Assembly: GCA_028818755.1 (NCBI GenBank)
Contig: JAPPNF010000138.1
Location: forward strand, 1-52,238
Origin: Deltaproteobacteria bacterium
Lineage (GTDB): Bacteria > Desulfobacterota > Binatia > UBA9968 > JAJDTQ01
Reading direction: 5' to 3'
DNA length: 52,238 bases
Part shown: one piece after another, positions 15,762-23,522 of the stretch
Layout of the letters: each line of letters opens with the position of its first letter
How positions within the stretch are numbered: the first letter of the stretch is position 1
The notes under the pieces: generated by a model
Seen by the model: the letters and a program-made list of their open reading frames with translations, nothing else
What the model was told of the DNA's origin: nothing
Database searches by the model: none
Position numbers and translations under genes: made by a program

Positions 15762-17375
15762 TCAACCGGGTGTGGAAGTCGTCGCTCCCGCCGTCTCTAT
15801 CGGCGCTGCCACCGGCGCGGGTCGCTCAGGCGCCCTCCGGGTCTTGAGGAACCACACCATCACGATCAAACCCAGGTACATCAGGCCGATCATCATGAAG
15901 AGCTGGTGGTAGGCGAGGGTCACTCCCTCGCTCAGCAGGCTGAATCCCAGCAGGGACTCGGCGCGTTGTTCCAGGCCGATGCCGAACTGGCCGGCGTGCT
16001 GGAGCAGGGCGTGGATCTGGAGCATGACATCGTCGCGCAGGTTTTCCGTCAGGCGGGCGCCTAGCCCGGGGGTCATGGCCTCGACCTTGTAGAAGATGTG
16101 GCGCTCCAGGAGGAAGCTCAGGGTGGCGATGCCGAAGGCTTCGCCCAACCCGCGGGCGAGGCCCAGGATGCCGCTGCCCATGCGCGACTCGCCCTCGGGC
16201 AGGGCGCCCAAGGCGATGGAGTTGAGCGGCGCGTTGATGGTGGACTGGCCGATGCTCTTGAGTATCACCAGGAAGTAGATCACACCCACGCCGGTCCAGA
16301 TGGTGACGTTGGCCAGGCTGAAGAGCGTCACCGTGAGCAGCACGAGCCCCGTCACCAGCAGGATCCTGGGTCCGAACCGGTCCGACAGCATGCCGGCGAA
16401 GGGCGACACGATGCCCACTGCGACGGCGGCGGGAAGCATGAAGATGCCGGCCTGCAGGGGCGGGTAGAAGAGCGCCTTCTGCAGGAACAGATTCAAGATG
16501 AAGCTGGTGCCGCGGAACCCCATGACCCGGATCAGCACGATCATGCTCGAGATGCTGAAGTTGAGGTCCTTGAAGTAGCGGATCTGGACATAGGGGTGCT
16601 CGGCCCGGAGCTCGGCGATGATGAAGACCGCGATGAGCAGGGCGGCGGTTCCGAACAGGGACAGGATCCGCTGGCTGGTCCAGCCCTCCTCCTGGCCCTG
16701 GGTGAGGCCCAGGAGCATGACCACGAGCCCGCCGGTGAGGGTCAGGAATCCGAGCAGGTCGAAGGCGGAGGGCTTGTGGGACGAGGACCGCCGGGGAAGG
16801 ATGACCACCGCCGCCATGACGGCGAAAATCAGGGTCGGGAGCGGCAGGTAGAAGATCGTCCGCCAGCTTATGTACTGGGCCAGATAGCCGCCCGCCGGCG
16901 GTCCGAAGAACGGCCCCAGCGACCAGCCGGTCATGAACAGCCCCATGGCGAGCCCGCGCTCGTTCCGCGGAAAGGCCTCGTACATGATGGACATGGACAC
17001 GCCGATGAGCGGCCCCACCCCCATGCCCTGGATGATGCGGAAGAAGATCAGCGAGTTGACGTCCCAGGCGATGGAGCACAGGAACGAGCCCGCGCCGAAG
17101 GTGGCGGCGCTCAGGATGAAGAGGTTGCGGTCGCCGATGCGCTGTCCCAGCCAGCCAACGCAGGGAATCAGCACGGTGCGGGTGATCATGAACGCGATCA
17201 GCACCCACTGGATCCGGTGCAGCGAGGTGCCCAGCGACGACATCATCGCCGGGATGGCGGTGTCGACGCCCGTGATGCCGAGCCCGACGCTGATCATCCC
17301 CAGCGACAGGGTGATGGTGACGGGCCACTTGCGGGCGGGGTCGTATGTCTGGACGGGAGGCGGCGCGGGAGTCAT
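15762..17375 (-). CDS. DHA2-type MFS drug efflux transporter, EmrB-like
   Basis: A 537-residue, 14-helix transporter of the EmrB/QacA group. It has MISVGLGITGVDTAIPAMMSSLG in helix 1, WLGQRIGDRNLF in the motif A loop, and GVGPLIGVSMSIMYEAFPRNERGLAMG leading into the proline/glycine-rich antiporter motif. A C-terminal Thr/Ala tail ends the protein. It acts downstream of the membrane-fusion gene at 17440-18327, forming the inner-membrane half of an EmrAB-like pump. No outer-membrane channel gene is present here. A REP-like palindrome occupies the gap to the upstream gene. Confidence 0.88.
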   Translation of the reverse strand: MTPAPPPVQTYDPARKWPVTITLSLGMISVGLGITGVDTAIPAMMSSLGTSLHRIQWVLIAFMITRTVLIPCVGWLGQRIGDRNLFILSAATFGAGSFLCSIAWDVNSLIFFRIIQGMGVGPLIGVSMSIMYEAFPRNERGLAMGLFMTGWSLGPFFGPPAGGYLAQYISWRTIFYLPLPTLIFAVMAAVVILPRRSSSHKPSAFDLLGFLTLTGGLVVMLLGLTQGQEEGWTSQRILSLFGTAALLIAVFIIAELRAEHPYVQIRYFKDLNFSISSMIVLIRVMGFRGTSFILNLFLQKALFYPPLQAGIFMLPAAVAVGIVSPFAGMLSDRFGPRILLVTGLVLLTVTLFSLANVTIWTGVGVIYFLVILKSIGQSTINAPLNSIALGALPEGESRMGSGILGLARGLGEAFGIATLSFLLERHIFYKVEAMTPGLGARLTENLRDDVMLQIHALLQHAGQFGIGLEQRAESLLGFSLLSEGVTLAYHQLFMMIGLMYLGLIVMVWFLKTRRAPERPAPVAAPIETAGATTSTPG

Positions 17376-17386
17376 GGCTTGTTAGG

Positions 17387-17429
17387 CCCTCACCCGGCCT
17401 TCGGCCACCCTCTCCCAGAGGGAGAGGGG
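17387..17429. repeat. REP-like intergenic palindrome, CCCTCACCC family
   Basis: A 43-bp unit beginning CCCTCACCCGGCCTTCGG and ending in a CTCTCCC/GGGAGAG hairpin. The same unit recurs at 30495-30537 and, inverted, at 52095-52137. Shorter relatives are at 21256-21292, 30576-30610 and 52166-52200. Here it separates the emrA-like and emrB-like genes. Confidence 0.85.
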
Positions 17430-17439
17430 TTGTATTTGA

Positions 17440-18327
17440 CTACTCAGACAAACTCCCGGGGCGCCCGCTGGCCTGGAGTCCGTCCTCGCCGGATTCCGGC
17501 TTCGCGATCCGAACCACCGCGAGCATGCCCACCCGGAGGATGCCGTCGGTGTTCTCCACCGCGATCTTCACCGGCAGCTTCTGCGTAGACTTGATGAACA
17601 CGCCGGTGAGCTTTTGCGGCGAGAACAGCGAGAACTCGGAAGTGGTGGCGCCGCCCACGTCCACGACCTTGCCCTCGAACTCGACGCCGGGATACGAATC
17701 CAGCCTCACCGTGGCGCTGTTGCCGGGCTTGACGAAGCGGATCTGGGTCTCATCCACGTTGGCTTCCACCCAGTAGCGGCTGGAGTCCACCACCATGTAG
17801 ACGGGCTGGCCGGCCTGCACGAACTCTCCCTTGTGGGCATTCTTCTTCACCACCACGCCCTTCACCGGACTGCGCAGCGTCATCAGCCCCAGCCGCAACT
17901 GGAGCTCCTGCAACTCCGCCTCGGCTTCCCGCACCCGCGCCTTCTTGGCCAGCCGCTCGGCTTCCTTGATCTCGCGCCTCCGCTCGTCGGCCGCGTGGCG
18001 AAGCTCCCGCTCAGCCTGCATCAGCAGGCTGCGGGCGTGCTCCAGCGCGGCCTTGTGCTGCTCGATGCGGATCAGGACCTCGCGCTTGTCCAGCACCGCC
18101 ATGATATGGCCGGGCTCCACCGCGTCGCCCTCTTCCCTGGGGAGTGCGTTGATCCTGCCGGGCACGTCGGTGCTGATGGTGACGATGTCGGCCTTGACCC
18201 GGGCGTCGTCGGTGGTGATGTAGCCCAGCGACGACCACACCCAGACGCCGAAGGCCGCCACGGCCAGCAGCAGGACGGCCGCGGTCCCCGCGAGCCATCG
18301 CTTCTTGCTCGATTCGCTTGCTGTCAT
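17440..18327 (-). CDS. HlyD/EmrA-like membrane fusion protein
   Basis: A protein of about 295 residues: an N-terminal helix (WLAGTAAVLLLAVAAFGVWVW), a first barrel-sandwich half beginning YITTDDARVKADIVTISTDVPGRI, a charged alpha-helical hairpin of about 70 residues, the second lipoyl half (LRSPVKGVVVKKNAHKGEFV) and a beta-barrel (YWVEANVDETQIRFVKPG). It anchors in the inner membrane and bridges the EmrB-like transporter to an outer-membrane channel. ATG 18327 is taken because the usual short cytoplasmic tail and helix follow; the frame is open to 18450. The hairpin is shorter than in E. coli EmrA. Confidence 0.85.
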   Translation of the reverse strand: MTASESSKKRWLAGTAAVLLLAVAAFGVWVWSSLGYITTDDARVKADIVTISTDVPGRINALPREEGDAVEPGHIMAVLDKREVLIRIEQHKAALEHARSLLMQAERELRHAADERRREIKEAERLAKKARVREAEAELQELQLRLGLMTLRSPVKGVVVKKNAHKGEFVQAGQPVYMVVDSSRYWVEANVDETQIRFVKPGNSATVRLDSYPGVEFEGKVVDVGGATTSEFSLFSPQKLTGVFIKSTQKLPVKIAVENTDGILRVGMLAVVRIAKPESGEDGLQASGRPGSLSE

Positions 18328-18554
18328 GCTCGTCGGCGCCTCGTGAGGAGGCGTTGAAGGCGAGGGTTCGGGCCGATGGGAACGCGATGGTCCGACGCGA
18401 CGGTTTCGGCCCTGTCTTGGTGAACTAACACGTCCGTTGCCGATCCACAACGTGACGGCGGATGCGGGGCCGCGGCGTCCCTTCCCGGGCTTCCCGAGGC
18501 CGGCCGCCGCCCGCCGGGTTCCGTATCATTCGCGAATTTTATATGCTCCCCGCC

Positions 18555-20012
18555 ATGAAAGAGATCCACTTCGTCGACACCACGCTTAGGGATGGCCCGT
18601 CCAGCCTGTGGGCCATGAGTATTCGCACCGACATGATCCTGCCGGTGGCCTCGCAAATGGACGAGGCCGGCTTTTTGGGCATGGAGATCATCGCCTCGGC
18701 CTTTTTCAAGAAGTGCGTCCGGGAGCTGAAGGACGATCCGTGGGCGCGCATACGGCGGGTCAAGGAGAAGATCCCCAACACGCCGCTGCGGCTCATCCGC
18801 AATCGCTACATGGCCGCCTTCCAGCACACCCCGCCGGCGATACAGCAGCTCTGGCTCGAACGGCTGGCGGCCAACGGCATCAGCGAGGCGCGGACCTCCG
18901 ACCCCTCCAACACGCCGGCGGTGTGGGCCGATCAGGTCCGTACCGCCGCCGAGGCCGGCCTCGACACCATCGTCAACCTGATCTTTTCCATCTCGCCCAA
19001 GCACACTGACGAGTATTACGCGGAGCGCGCCCGCGAGGCCGTGAAGCTGCCGGTGAAGCGCATCTGCCTCAAGGACCCGGGCGGGCTGTTGACGCCGGAC
19101 CGCACCCGCTCGCTAGCCCCGGTGGTGCTGGAGAACGCCGCCGGCGTCCCGGTGGAGTTCCACACTCACTGCAACAGCGGCCTCGGACCGCTGTGCACCC
19201 TCGACGCCATCGAGGCCGGCATCCCCATCATCAACGCGGCGCTGCCGCCCCTGTCGGACGGGTCGTCCAACCCGTCGCTCTTCAACATCACTCGCAACGC
19301 CCGCGCCCTGGGCTACACCCCGGTCATCGACGAGGAGGGCCTCAGGCCCGTGTCCGAGCATTTCACCCGGGTGGCGAAGGAAGAGGGCTTCCCAATCGGC
19401 GAGCCGCTCCACTATGACGCGTATCACTTCGAACACCAAGTGCCCGGCGGCATGATCTCCAACCTGCGGCACCAGCTCGCCAACATCGGCATGGGCGACC
19501 GGCTCGGCGAGGTGCTGGACGAGGCCTGCCGGGTGCGGGAAGAGTTCGGCTATCCGATCATGGTCACGCCGTACTCCCAGTTCGTCGGCAGCCAGTGCGC
19601 CATCAACGTGATCCTGGGCAAGCGTTACGAGCAGGTCACCGACGAGGTGATCCAGTACGCCATGGGCGTGTGGGGCGAGGAGGAATGCTCGTCCATGGAC
19701 CCGGACGTGCGCGACCGCATCCTGGACCGGCCCCGGGCCAAGGAACTGGCCGGCTGGCGGCCGCCGGACACGACCGTCGAGGAGCTGCGGGAGAAGATCG
19801 GTGGCCCAGGCGTGTCCGACGACGAGCTGCTGCTGCGCTACTTCACCTCCGAGGACGACGTGCGCGCCATGCAGCAGGCGCCTGCCCGGCCCCGGAACGG
19901 CGGCGACCTCGTGGGGCTGATCAAGTCCCTCACCGAACGCGCGGACACCAGGCAGATCTTCATACGCCGCCCGGACCTGTCGGTGCGGCTGGGCCGTCAG
20001 TCAGAAGCGTAG
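18555..20012 (+). CDS. HMGL-like/carboxyltransferase-domain protein (pyruvate carboxylase B family)
   Basis: A 485-residue TIM-barrel enzyme with the DRE-TIM hallmark FVDTTLRDG near the N-terminus. It also has the CLKDPGG segment and EFHTHCNSGLGPLCTLDAIEAG, which supplies the metal-binding HxH of carboxyltransferase/oxaloacetate decarboxylase alpha subunits. A conserved PYSQFVGSQCAINVI region and a C-terminal helical domain follow. No biotinyl domain (MKM) is present in this protein or next door. It could therefore be a carboxyltransferase that needs a distant carrier, or a biotin-independent lyase. An ATG four codons upstream (18543) is an alternative start; neither has a strong ribosome site. 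Confidence 0.75.
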   Translation: MKEIHFVDTTLRDGPSSLWAMSIRTDMILPVASQMDEAGFLGMEIIASAFFKKCVRELKDDPWARIRRVKEKIPNTPLRLIRNRYMAAFQHTPPAIQQLWLERLAANGISEARTSDPSNTPAVWADQVRTAAEAGLDTIVNLIFSISPKHTDEYYAERAREAVKLPVKRICLKDPGGLLTPDRTRSLAPVVLENAAGVPVEFHTHCNSGLGPLCTLDAIEAGIPIINAALPPLSDGSSNPSLFNITRNARALGYTPVIDEEGLRPVSEHFTRVAKEEGFPIGEPLHYDAYHFEHQVPGGMISNLRHQLANIGMGDRLGEVLDEACRVREEFGYPIMVTPYSQFVGSQCAINVILGKRYEQVTDEVIQYAMGVWGEEECSSMDPDVRDRILDRPRAKELAGWRPPDTTVEELREKIGGPGVSDDELLLRYFTSEDDVRAMQQAPARPRNGGDLVGLIKSLTERADTRQIFIRRPDLSVRLGRQSEA

Positions 20013-20038
20013 GTCGGATTAGCGAAGCGGAATCCGAC
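20013..20038. repeat. Hairpin repeat GTCGGATT...AATCCGAC
   Basis: Perfect 8-base arms around AGCGAAGCGG begin at the base after the preceding stop codon. This unit is a widespread intergenic repeat type and may also serve as a transcription terminator or 3'-end stabiliser. Confidence 0.6.
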
Positions 20039-20044
20039 AGGCAC

Positions 20045-20209
20045 CTAGTGTGGTGTCTGGTTAATTCGCAACATAATCTGCGGGTCTTTTTCGCCGTCGG
20101 CTGCGTTGCTCTTCCTCGCGTGGTACCCGCCACTGCTCGTCATCGCGCCTTGCCGACGACAAAAAATCCTCCGCATATTATGCTGCGAATTGACCAGACA
20201 CCACACTAG
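20045..20209. mobile_element. MITE-like palindromic element, copy 2
   Basis: A 165-bp copy of the element at 8542-8706, same orientation and length, with three substitutions. Two of them break perfect pairing of the 33-bp ends (one in each arm). Outer CTAG sequences are retained. Together with the hairpin at 20013-20038 it fills most of the 305-base gene-free stretch 20013-20317; in the remaining ~108 bases (20210-20317) I see no gene or clear signal. Confidence 0.87.
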
Positions 20210-20317
20210 GCGGAAACGCTCTCGTCGCCCGCGGGTGGACGCGGTCTCAACGCGAAAGTGCAGATGCTGCTACGCGGCGACTATACGCCCAAGTAGCGGA
20301 CCGTAACGGCCGTGGAA

Positions 20318-20590
20318 TCAGAACGGCAGGCTGTGCGTCCTGGCGCTGTTGCACGGCTTGCAACTCGGGACGACGTTGCCTCTGGTGCTCTTGCCGCCGC
20401 GGATGACCGGAACGAGATGGTCCATAGTCAGCTCCCCGGGCGGAAACTTCCCGCCGCAGTGGGCGCACACCCCCTTGCTGGTCCGGTTCTTCCACCACTG
20501 GCTGTTGCGCAGCTCGCGGGCCTTGCGGCGCTCGCGGCGTATATCTTCCTCGCTGACCGGAACGAGGAAGGAGTCGGGGTCCGCGGCCAC
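20318..20590 (-). CDS. HNH endonuclease domain protein
   Basis: A 90-residue protein that is essentially one HNH module: a zinc-knuckle pair CAHC...CKPC frames the catalytic core LTMDHLVPVIRGG, and the asparagine lies in RGNVVPSC. The basic N-terminal half (EEDIRRERRKARELRNSQWWKNR) could bind nucleic acid. GTG at 20590 is the assumed start. It follows the small membrane-protein gene by one base, so the two are probably co-transcribed. Stand-alone HNH proteins of this type are common, and the biological target is unknown. Confidence 0.8.
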   Translation of the reverse strand: MAADPDSFLVPVSEEDIRRERRKARELRNSQWWKNRTSKGVCAHCGGKFPPGELTMDHLVPVIRGGKSTRGNVVPSCKPCNSARTHSLPF

Positions 20591-20591
20591 C

Positions 20592-20783
20592 TTACAGCAC
20601 CTTGTTCTTGAGGGACCTGAAATACACGGCGAAGCCCGCGGCCACGCCGAGGTACAGCACGCTCCGCACCAGGGCCCAGCCTGTGCCGGCGCTCAGGTAG
20701 TTCGTCAGCTCCCACCCGCTGAAGAAGATGAAGAAGGCGATGGACGTGCCTATGAGGATCTTGTGGGCGGTCATCAGTCTCAT
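20592..20783 (-). CDS. Small two-helix membrane protein
   Basis: A 63-residue protein with two hydrophobic segments (ILIGTSIAFFIFFSGWELTNYL and WALVRSVLYLGVAAGFAVYF in part), short polar ends and a basic tail. I do not recognise the family. The pattern resembles small conserved DUF proteins of about 60 residues in which two helices straddle a short periplasmic loop. It lies directly ahead of the HNH gene and divergently from ridA across a palindrome. Confidence 0.6.
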   Translation of the reverse strand: MRLMTAHKILIGTSIAFFIFFSGWELTNYLSAGTGWALVRSVLYLGVAAGFAVYFRSLKNKVL

Positions 20784-20821
20784 GGCTCAAATATCCCGCT
20801 GGAAGTCTAACGTCATCTGCC

Positions 20822-20836
20822 TATATCTAGTAGATA
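20822..20836. promoter_or_regulatory. Perfect 15-bp palindrome, candidate operator
   Basis: ATATCTA-G-TAGATAT, 7-base arms around one base, lies in the 92-base gap between the divergent small membrane-protein gene and ridA. Size and AT-richness fit a dimeric repressor site controlling one or both directions. Confidence 0.42.
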
Positions 20837-20875
20837 TCCGGTAGTTCCAACAAACGCCAAGGAGAGACCCTGTCC

Positions 20876-21250
20876 ATGGAAGTGATTCATACCGACAAGG
20901 CGCCAAACGCCATCGGCCCTTATGAGCAAGCTATCAAGGCCAACGGCTTCGTGTACACCGCGGGACAGATCGGGCTGGAACCGGCAACCGGCGAGCTCGT
21001 CGCCGGCGGCATCGAAGAGCAGGCGCGCCGGGTGCTCGACAACGTCACCGCCGTTCTGGAAGCGGCGGGCAGCTCGTGGGGCCAAGTCGTCAAGACGACC
21101 ATCTACCTGAACGACATGGCCGATTTCGGCGCCGTCAACGCCATCTACGAGGGTTACCTGGGATCCGCCAAGCCCGCCCGCACCACGGTGGCGGTTGCGG
21201 GCCTGCCCAAAGGGGCGCTGGTTGAAGTGGACACGGTGGCGCTGGCTTGA
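20876..21250 (+). CDS. ridA: RidA/YjgF family enamine/imine deaminase
   Basis: A 124-residue trimer-forming RidA protein. Landmarks are IGPYEQAIKANGFVYTAGQIGL, the central DNVTAVLEAAGSSWGQVVKTTIYL, and the closing PARTTVAVAGLPKGALVEVDTVA. The last supplies the substrate-carboxylate arginine and the glutamate of active RidA. It hydrolyses reactive 2-aminoacrylate-type enamines from PLP enzymes; some relatives act in catabolic pathways. AAGGAGAG precedes the ATG. It opens the catabolic neighbourhood and may serve it (inference). Confidence 0.92.
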   Translation: MEVIHTDKAPNAIGPYEQAIKANGFVYTAGQIGLEPATGELVAGGIEEQARRVLDNVTAVLEAAGSSWGQVVKTTIYLNDMADFGAVNAIYEGYLGSAKPARTTVAVAGLPKGALVEVDTVALA

Positions 21251-21255
21251 CGGAG

Positions 21256-21292
21256 CCCCCTCACCCCGACCCTCTCCCGGTGGGAGAGGGGG
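21256..21292. repeat. REP-like palindrome at convergent gene ends
   Basis: A CCCCCTCACCCCGACC unit with CCTCTCCC/GGGAGAGG arms followed by TTTT on the plus strand. It can act as a terminator for ridA and contributes the last codons of the convergent epimerase gene. Confidence 0.7.
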
Positions 21293-22151
21293 TTTTGGGG
21301 GTGCCGTCCGAGTTCAGGTAGTCCCGCCAGACGTGGGCGGCCTCGAAACCCAGCACCTCCGCCGCCTTGGTGACGTCGAGGCCGCCCCAGTGTCCTGAAT
21401 AACCTTCCTTGATCCTGGTGCCGGGGATGTATCTTCGCACCAATTCCCCGGTGGGTTCGAGATAACGGCTCGTGGCCGCGGCGATGTTGAAGACCTCGTG
21501 CCCGGAAAGCGGGGTCTCCAGCGCCAACCGGCACGCGACGGCGGCGTCCCGCGCGTCCACGTAGCTCCAGAACGTTCCCATCCTGGCGCCGGGGTCGGCC
21601 CAGCGCTCCGGCAGCGCGCGGTAGGCGGGGTCGAAGTTCACGCCGCTGAACCGCAGGCTCACCACCGTGATGTCGCTGTACCGCGTGACCGAGTCAGCCA
21701 GTTGCTCGCCGAACACCTTGGAGAGGGCGTAGGGGTCCTGGGGCCGGCACGGGTAGGCCTCGTCCAGGGGCAAATAGTCGGGCTCCCATATACTGTGGGC
21801 GTAGAGGAAGCCGTAGGCGGCGATGCTCGAAGCGCAGACGACGCGCGGGACGCCCAGGTCCACTGCGGCCTTTAGCACGTTGTATGTTGCGGTGACGTTG
21901 TTGCTGAAGGTCTCGCAGTCCGGCGCCAGGTTGGGAGCCTGGTACGCGCCGAGGTGGACAACGGCCCCTGCGCCCCTGAAGGCCTCGTAGAGATCGCCCG
22001 AGCGGCGCAGGTCACAGATCCAGGAGTCGCACTGCTTCTTCGGCGGCGGCACGATGTCCAGGCTCAGGGCCTCGTAGCCGCGCTCGAGAAGGTGGCCGAT
22101 CGCTTGCTGTCCAAGGCGGCCGCTGCCGCCGGTAACCACTACTTTAGGCAT
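21261..22151 (-). CDS. NAD-dependent epimerase/dehydratase (extended SDR)
   Basis: A 296-residue extended short-chain dehydrogenase: Rossmann motif GGSGRLGQQAIG near the N-terminus, adenine-site AVVHLGAYQAP, and active-site YALSK preceded by the serine in VCASSIAAYG. The substrate side resembles UDP-sugar or uronate dehydrogenase-type enzymes. Its final ten or so residues (KTPSPTGRGSG) are encoded by the REP-like palindrome at 21256-21292, so the native C-terminus has been replaced or extended. It faces ridA convergently. A second SDR of similar type lies at 29539. Confidence 0.83.
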   Translation of the reverse strand: MPKVVVTGGSGRLGQQAIGHLLERGYEALSLDIVPPPKKQCDSWICDLRRSGDLYEAFRGAGAVVHLGAYQAPNLAPDCETFSNNVTATYNVLKAAVDLGVPRVVCASSIAAYGFLYAHSIWEPDYLPLDEAYPCRPQDPYALSKVFGEQLADSVTRYSDITVVSLRFSGVNFDPAYRALPERWADPGARMGTFWSYVDARDAAVACRLALETPLSGHEVFNIAAATSRYLEPTGELVRRYIPGTRIKEGYSGHWGGLDVTKAAEVLGFEAAHVWRDYLNSDGTPKTPSPTGRGSG

Positions 22152-22205
22152 ATCTGGTGTCTTGTCCGAGAAAGTATGCTGTCCTTCGACTTCGCGACGC
22201 TACGC

Positions 22206-22259
22206 CTGTCCTGACCCCTCGACAAGCTCAGGACAGGCTTGTCGAAGGGCTCAGGACAG
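22206..22259. repeat. Dispersed repeat with nested inverted repeats (CAAGCTCAGGACAGG type)
   Basis: Outer arms CTGTCCTGA/TCAGGACAG and inner arms TCGACAAGC/GCTTGTCGA form a nested palindrome between the epimerase start and the Rieske-oxygenase stop. It is non-coding. Confidence 0.65.
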
Positions 22260-22267
22260 ACGGCCAA

Positions 22268-23488
22268 TCAGTCTCGCGGTTCAGCGGTCCTCACCCCCAC
22301 GAAGGAGTCCAGCTTGACCAGACCCTCCGCGTCCTCCTCAAGCCGCAACGCCTTGGGCTCCCTGCCCGCGGCCACGGCGTCGATGGCGTCGCGGATCATG
22401 CGGCGCAGCATGATGATGCCGCGGTCGGAGGTGCCCAGGCGCTCCTCGCGCTCCCCCAGCAGACGTTGGGTGCCCTGGGTGACGATGTCCTCCTGCCGGA
22501 TGTTGCCGCGGAAGGGCATGAGCGGCCGCTTGTCGTAGGGCTTGACCTCTCCCTTGGGAGTCTCACGCTTCCGCATCCGCCCCAGCCGCTCGAAGATGTC
22601 CGGATCGGGGCCGGTGTAGTAGTCGACGGTGAACAGCATGAAGTGGTCGTCGTCGTTGGGCGTGAGGAACATGAAATGTTCGTAGTTGGAGCCCACCTTC
22701 TCCAGCACCTCCGGCTCCACCCGCGCGTGAACGAACTCGGTGTCGCCCACCTGGAGGATGCTCGGCAGCCCCAGGCTCATCTCGTCGACGAACTCGGTGC
22801 CTTCCGCGGGACCCGGCTTGGACATGACCATCTTCATTCCGTAGGGGGTCTCCACCGGCTCGTAGTCCGGCGGGCTCTTGGCGCTGAAGAACTCGCCTCC
22901 CCAGGTCTGCTCGCCGTAGGCGCTGCGGCTGTGAAGGATCCAGACGTGGCAGGGATCGGCGCTGTTCTCGTAGAAGTTGAACCAGTTGTAGTCGAAGTGG
23001 CGGGTGCTCTCCACCAGCCGCTGCCCGCCGTGGTCCACCAGCGGCGAGTAGTTGGGCAGGGGCGGGGGATCGGCGGGGTCCGGCCCCATGTAGGCGAAGA
23101 TCAATCCTCCGAGCGTCCTAACGGGATAGGCCGGATGCTTCACCTTGGCGCAGAAGGCGGTCTCCGTCGGCTCGGACGGCTGTTCCAGGCAGTTGCCCGC
23201 CACGTCGTAGAGCCAGCCGTGATAGGGGCAGCGGATGCCGCGCTCCTCGACGTCGCCGTACTCCAGGGACGAGCCGCGGTGGGAGCAGTCTCGCCCGATG
23301 AGGCCCAGCTGCCCCGTGAGGTCCCTGAACAGCACCAAGTCCTCCCCCAACACCCGCACCGCCCGGGGGACGTCGTGCAGCTCCTGCTCCGTGCCAACCG
23401 CGAGCCAGTAGCGCCGCAGCCACTCGCCGCCCGGCGTGCCGCGTCCCACCCGCGGGATGTCCTTGTTTGTGCTTCTGAAGGTGTCCAC
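22268..23488 (-). CDS. Rieske [2Fe-2S] aromatic ring-hydroxylating oxygenase, large subunit type
   Basis: A 406-residue oxygenase. The Rieske centre is CSH...CPYH (C68, H70, C87, H90). The catalytic domain carries NWFNFYENSADPCHVWILH, whose Asp and two His bind mononuclear iron. The overall length fits phthalate/vanillate-type oxygenase alpha subunits. It would need a separate ferredoxin/reductase, not seen nearby. A GTG at 23488 preceded by CAGGG is the likely start. Its gene precedes the epimerase in the same direction, with the repeat at 22206-22259 between them. Confidence 0.86.
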   Translation of the reverse strand: MDTFRSTNKDIPRVGRGTPGGEWLRRYWLAVGTEQELHDVPRAVRVLGEDLVLFRDLTGQLGLIGRDCSHRGSSLEYGDVEERGIRCPYHGWLYDVAGNCLEQPSEPTETAFCAKVKHPAYPVRTLGGLIFAYMGPDPADPPPLPNYSPLVDHGGQRLVESTRHFDYNWFNFYENSADPCHVWILHSRSAYGEQTWGGEFFSAKSPPDYEPVETPYGMKMVMSKPGPAEGTEFVDEMSLGLPSILQVGDTEFVHARVEPEVLEKVGSNYEHFMFLTPNDDDHFMLFTVDYYTGPDPDIFERLGRMRKRETPKGEVKPYDKRPLMPFRGNIRQEDIVTQGTQRLLGEREERLGTSDRGIIMLRRMIRDAIDAVAAGREPKALRLEEDAEGLVKLDSFVGVRTAEPRD

Positions 23489-23522
23489 GCAGAAACCCTG
23501 ATAGCGTATCCGCGGTATGGCG

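Noticed and set aside
16098..17588. 496-codon plus-strand open frame opposite the EmrB-like gene
   Set aside because: Shadow frame; charged low-complexity sequence, overlaps a REP repeat.
20106..20306. Short open frame inside MITE copy 2
   Set aside because: Runs through the inverted repeat, has no homologue pattern and is broken in copy 1; not a transposase.
22206..22259. Possible CRISPR-like repeat
   Set aside because: Only one nested palindrome is present, with no regularly spaced repeats or cas genes in the window.
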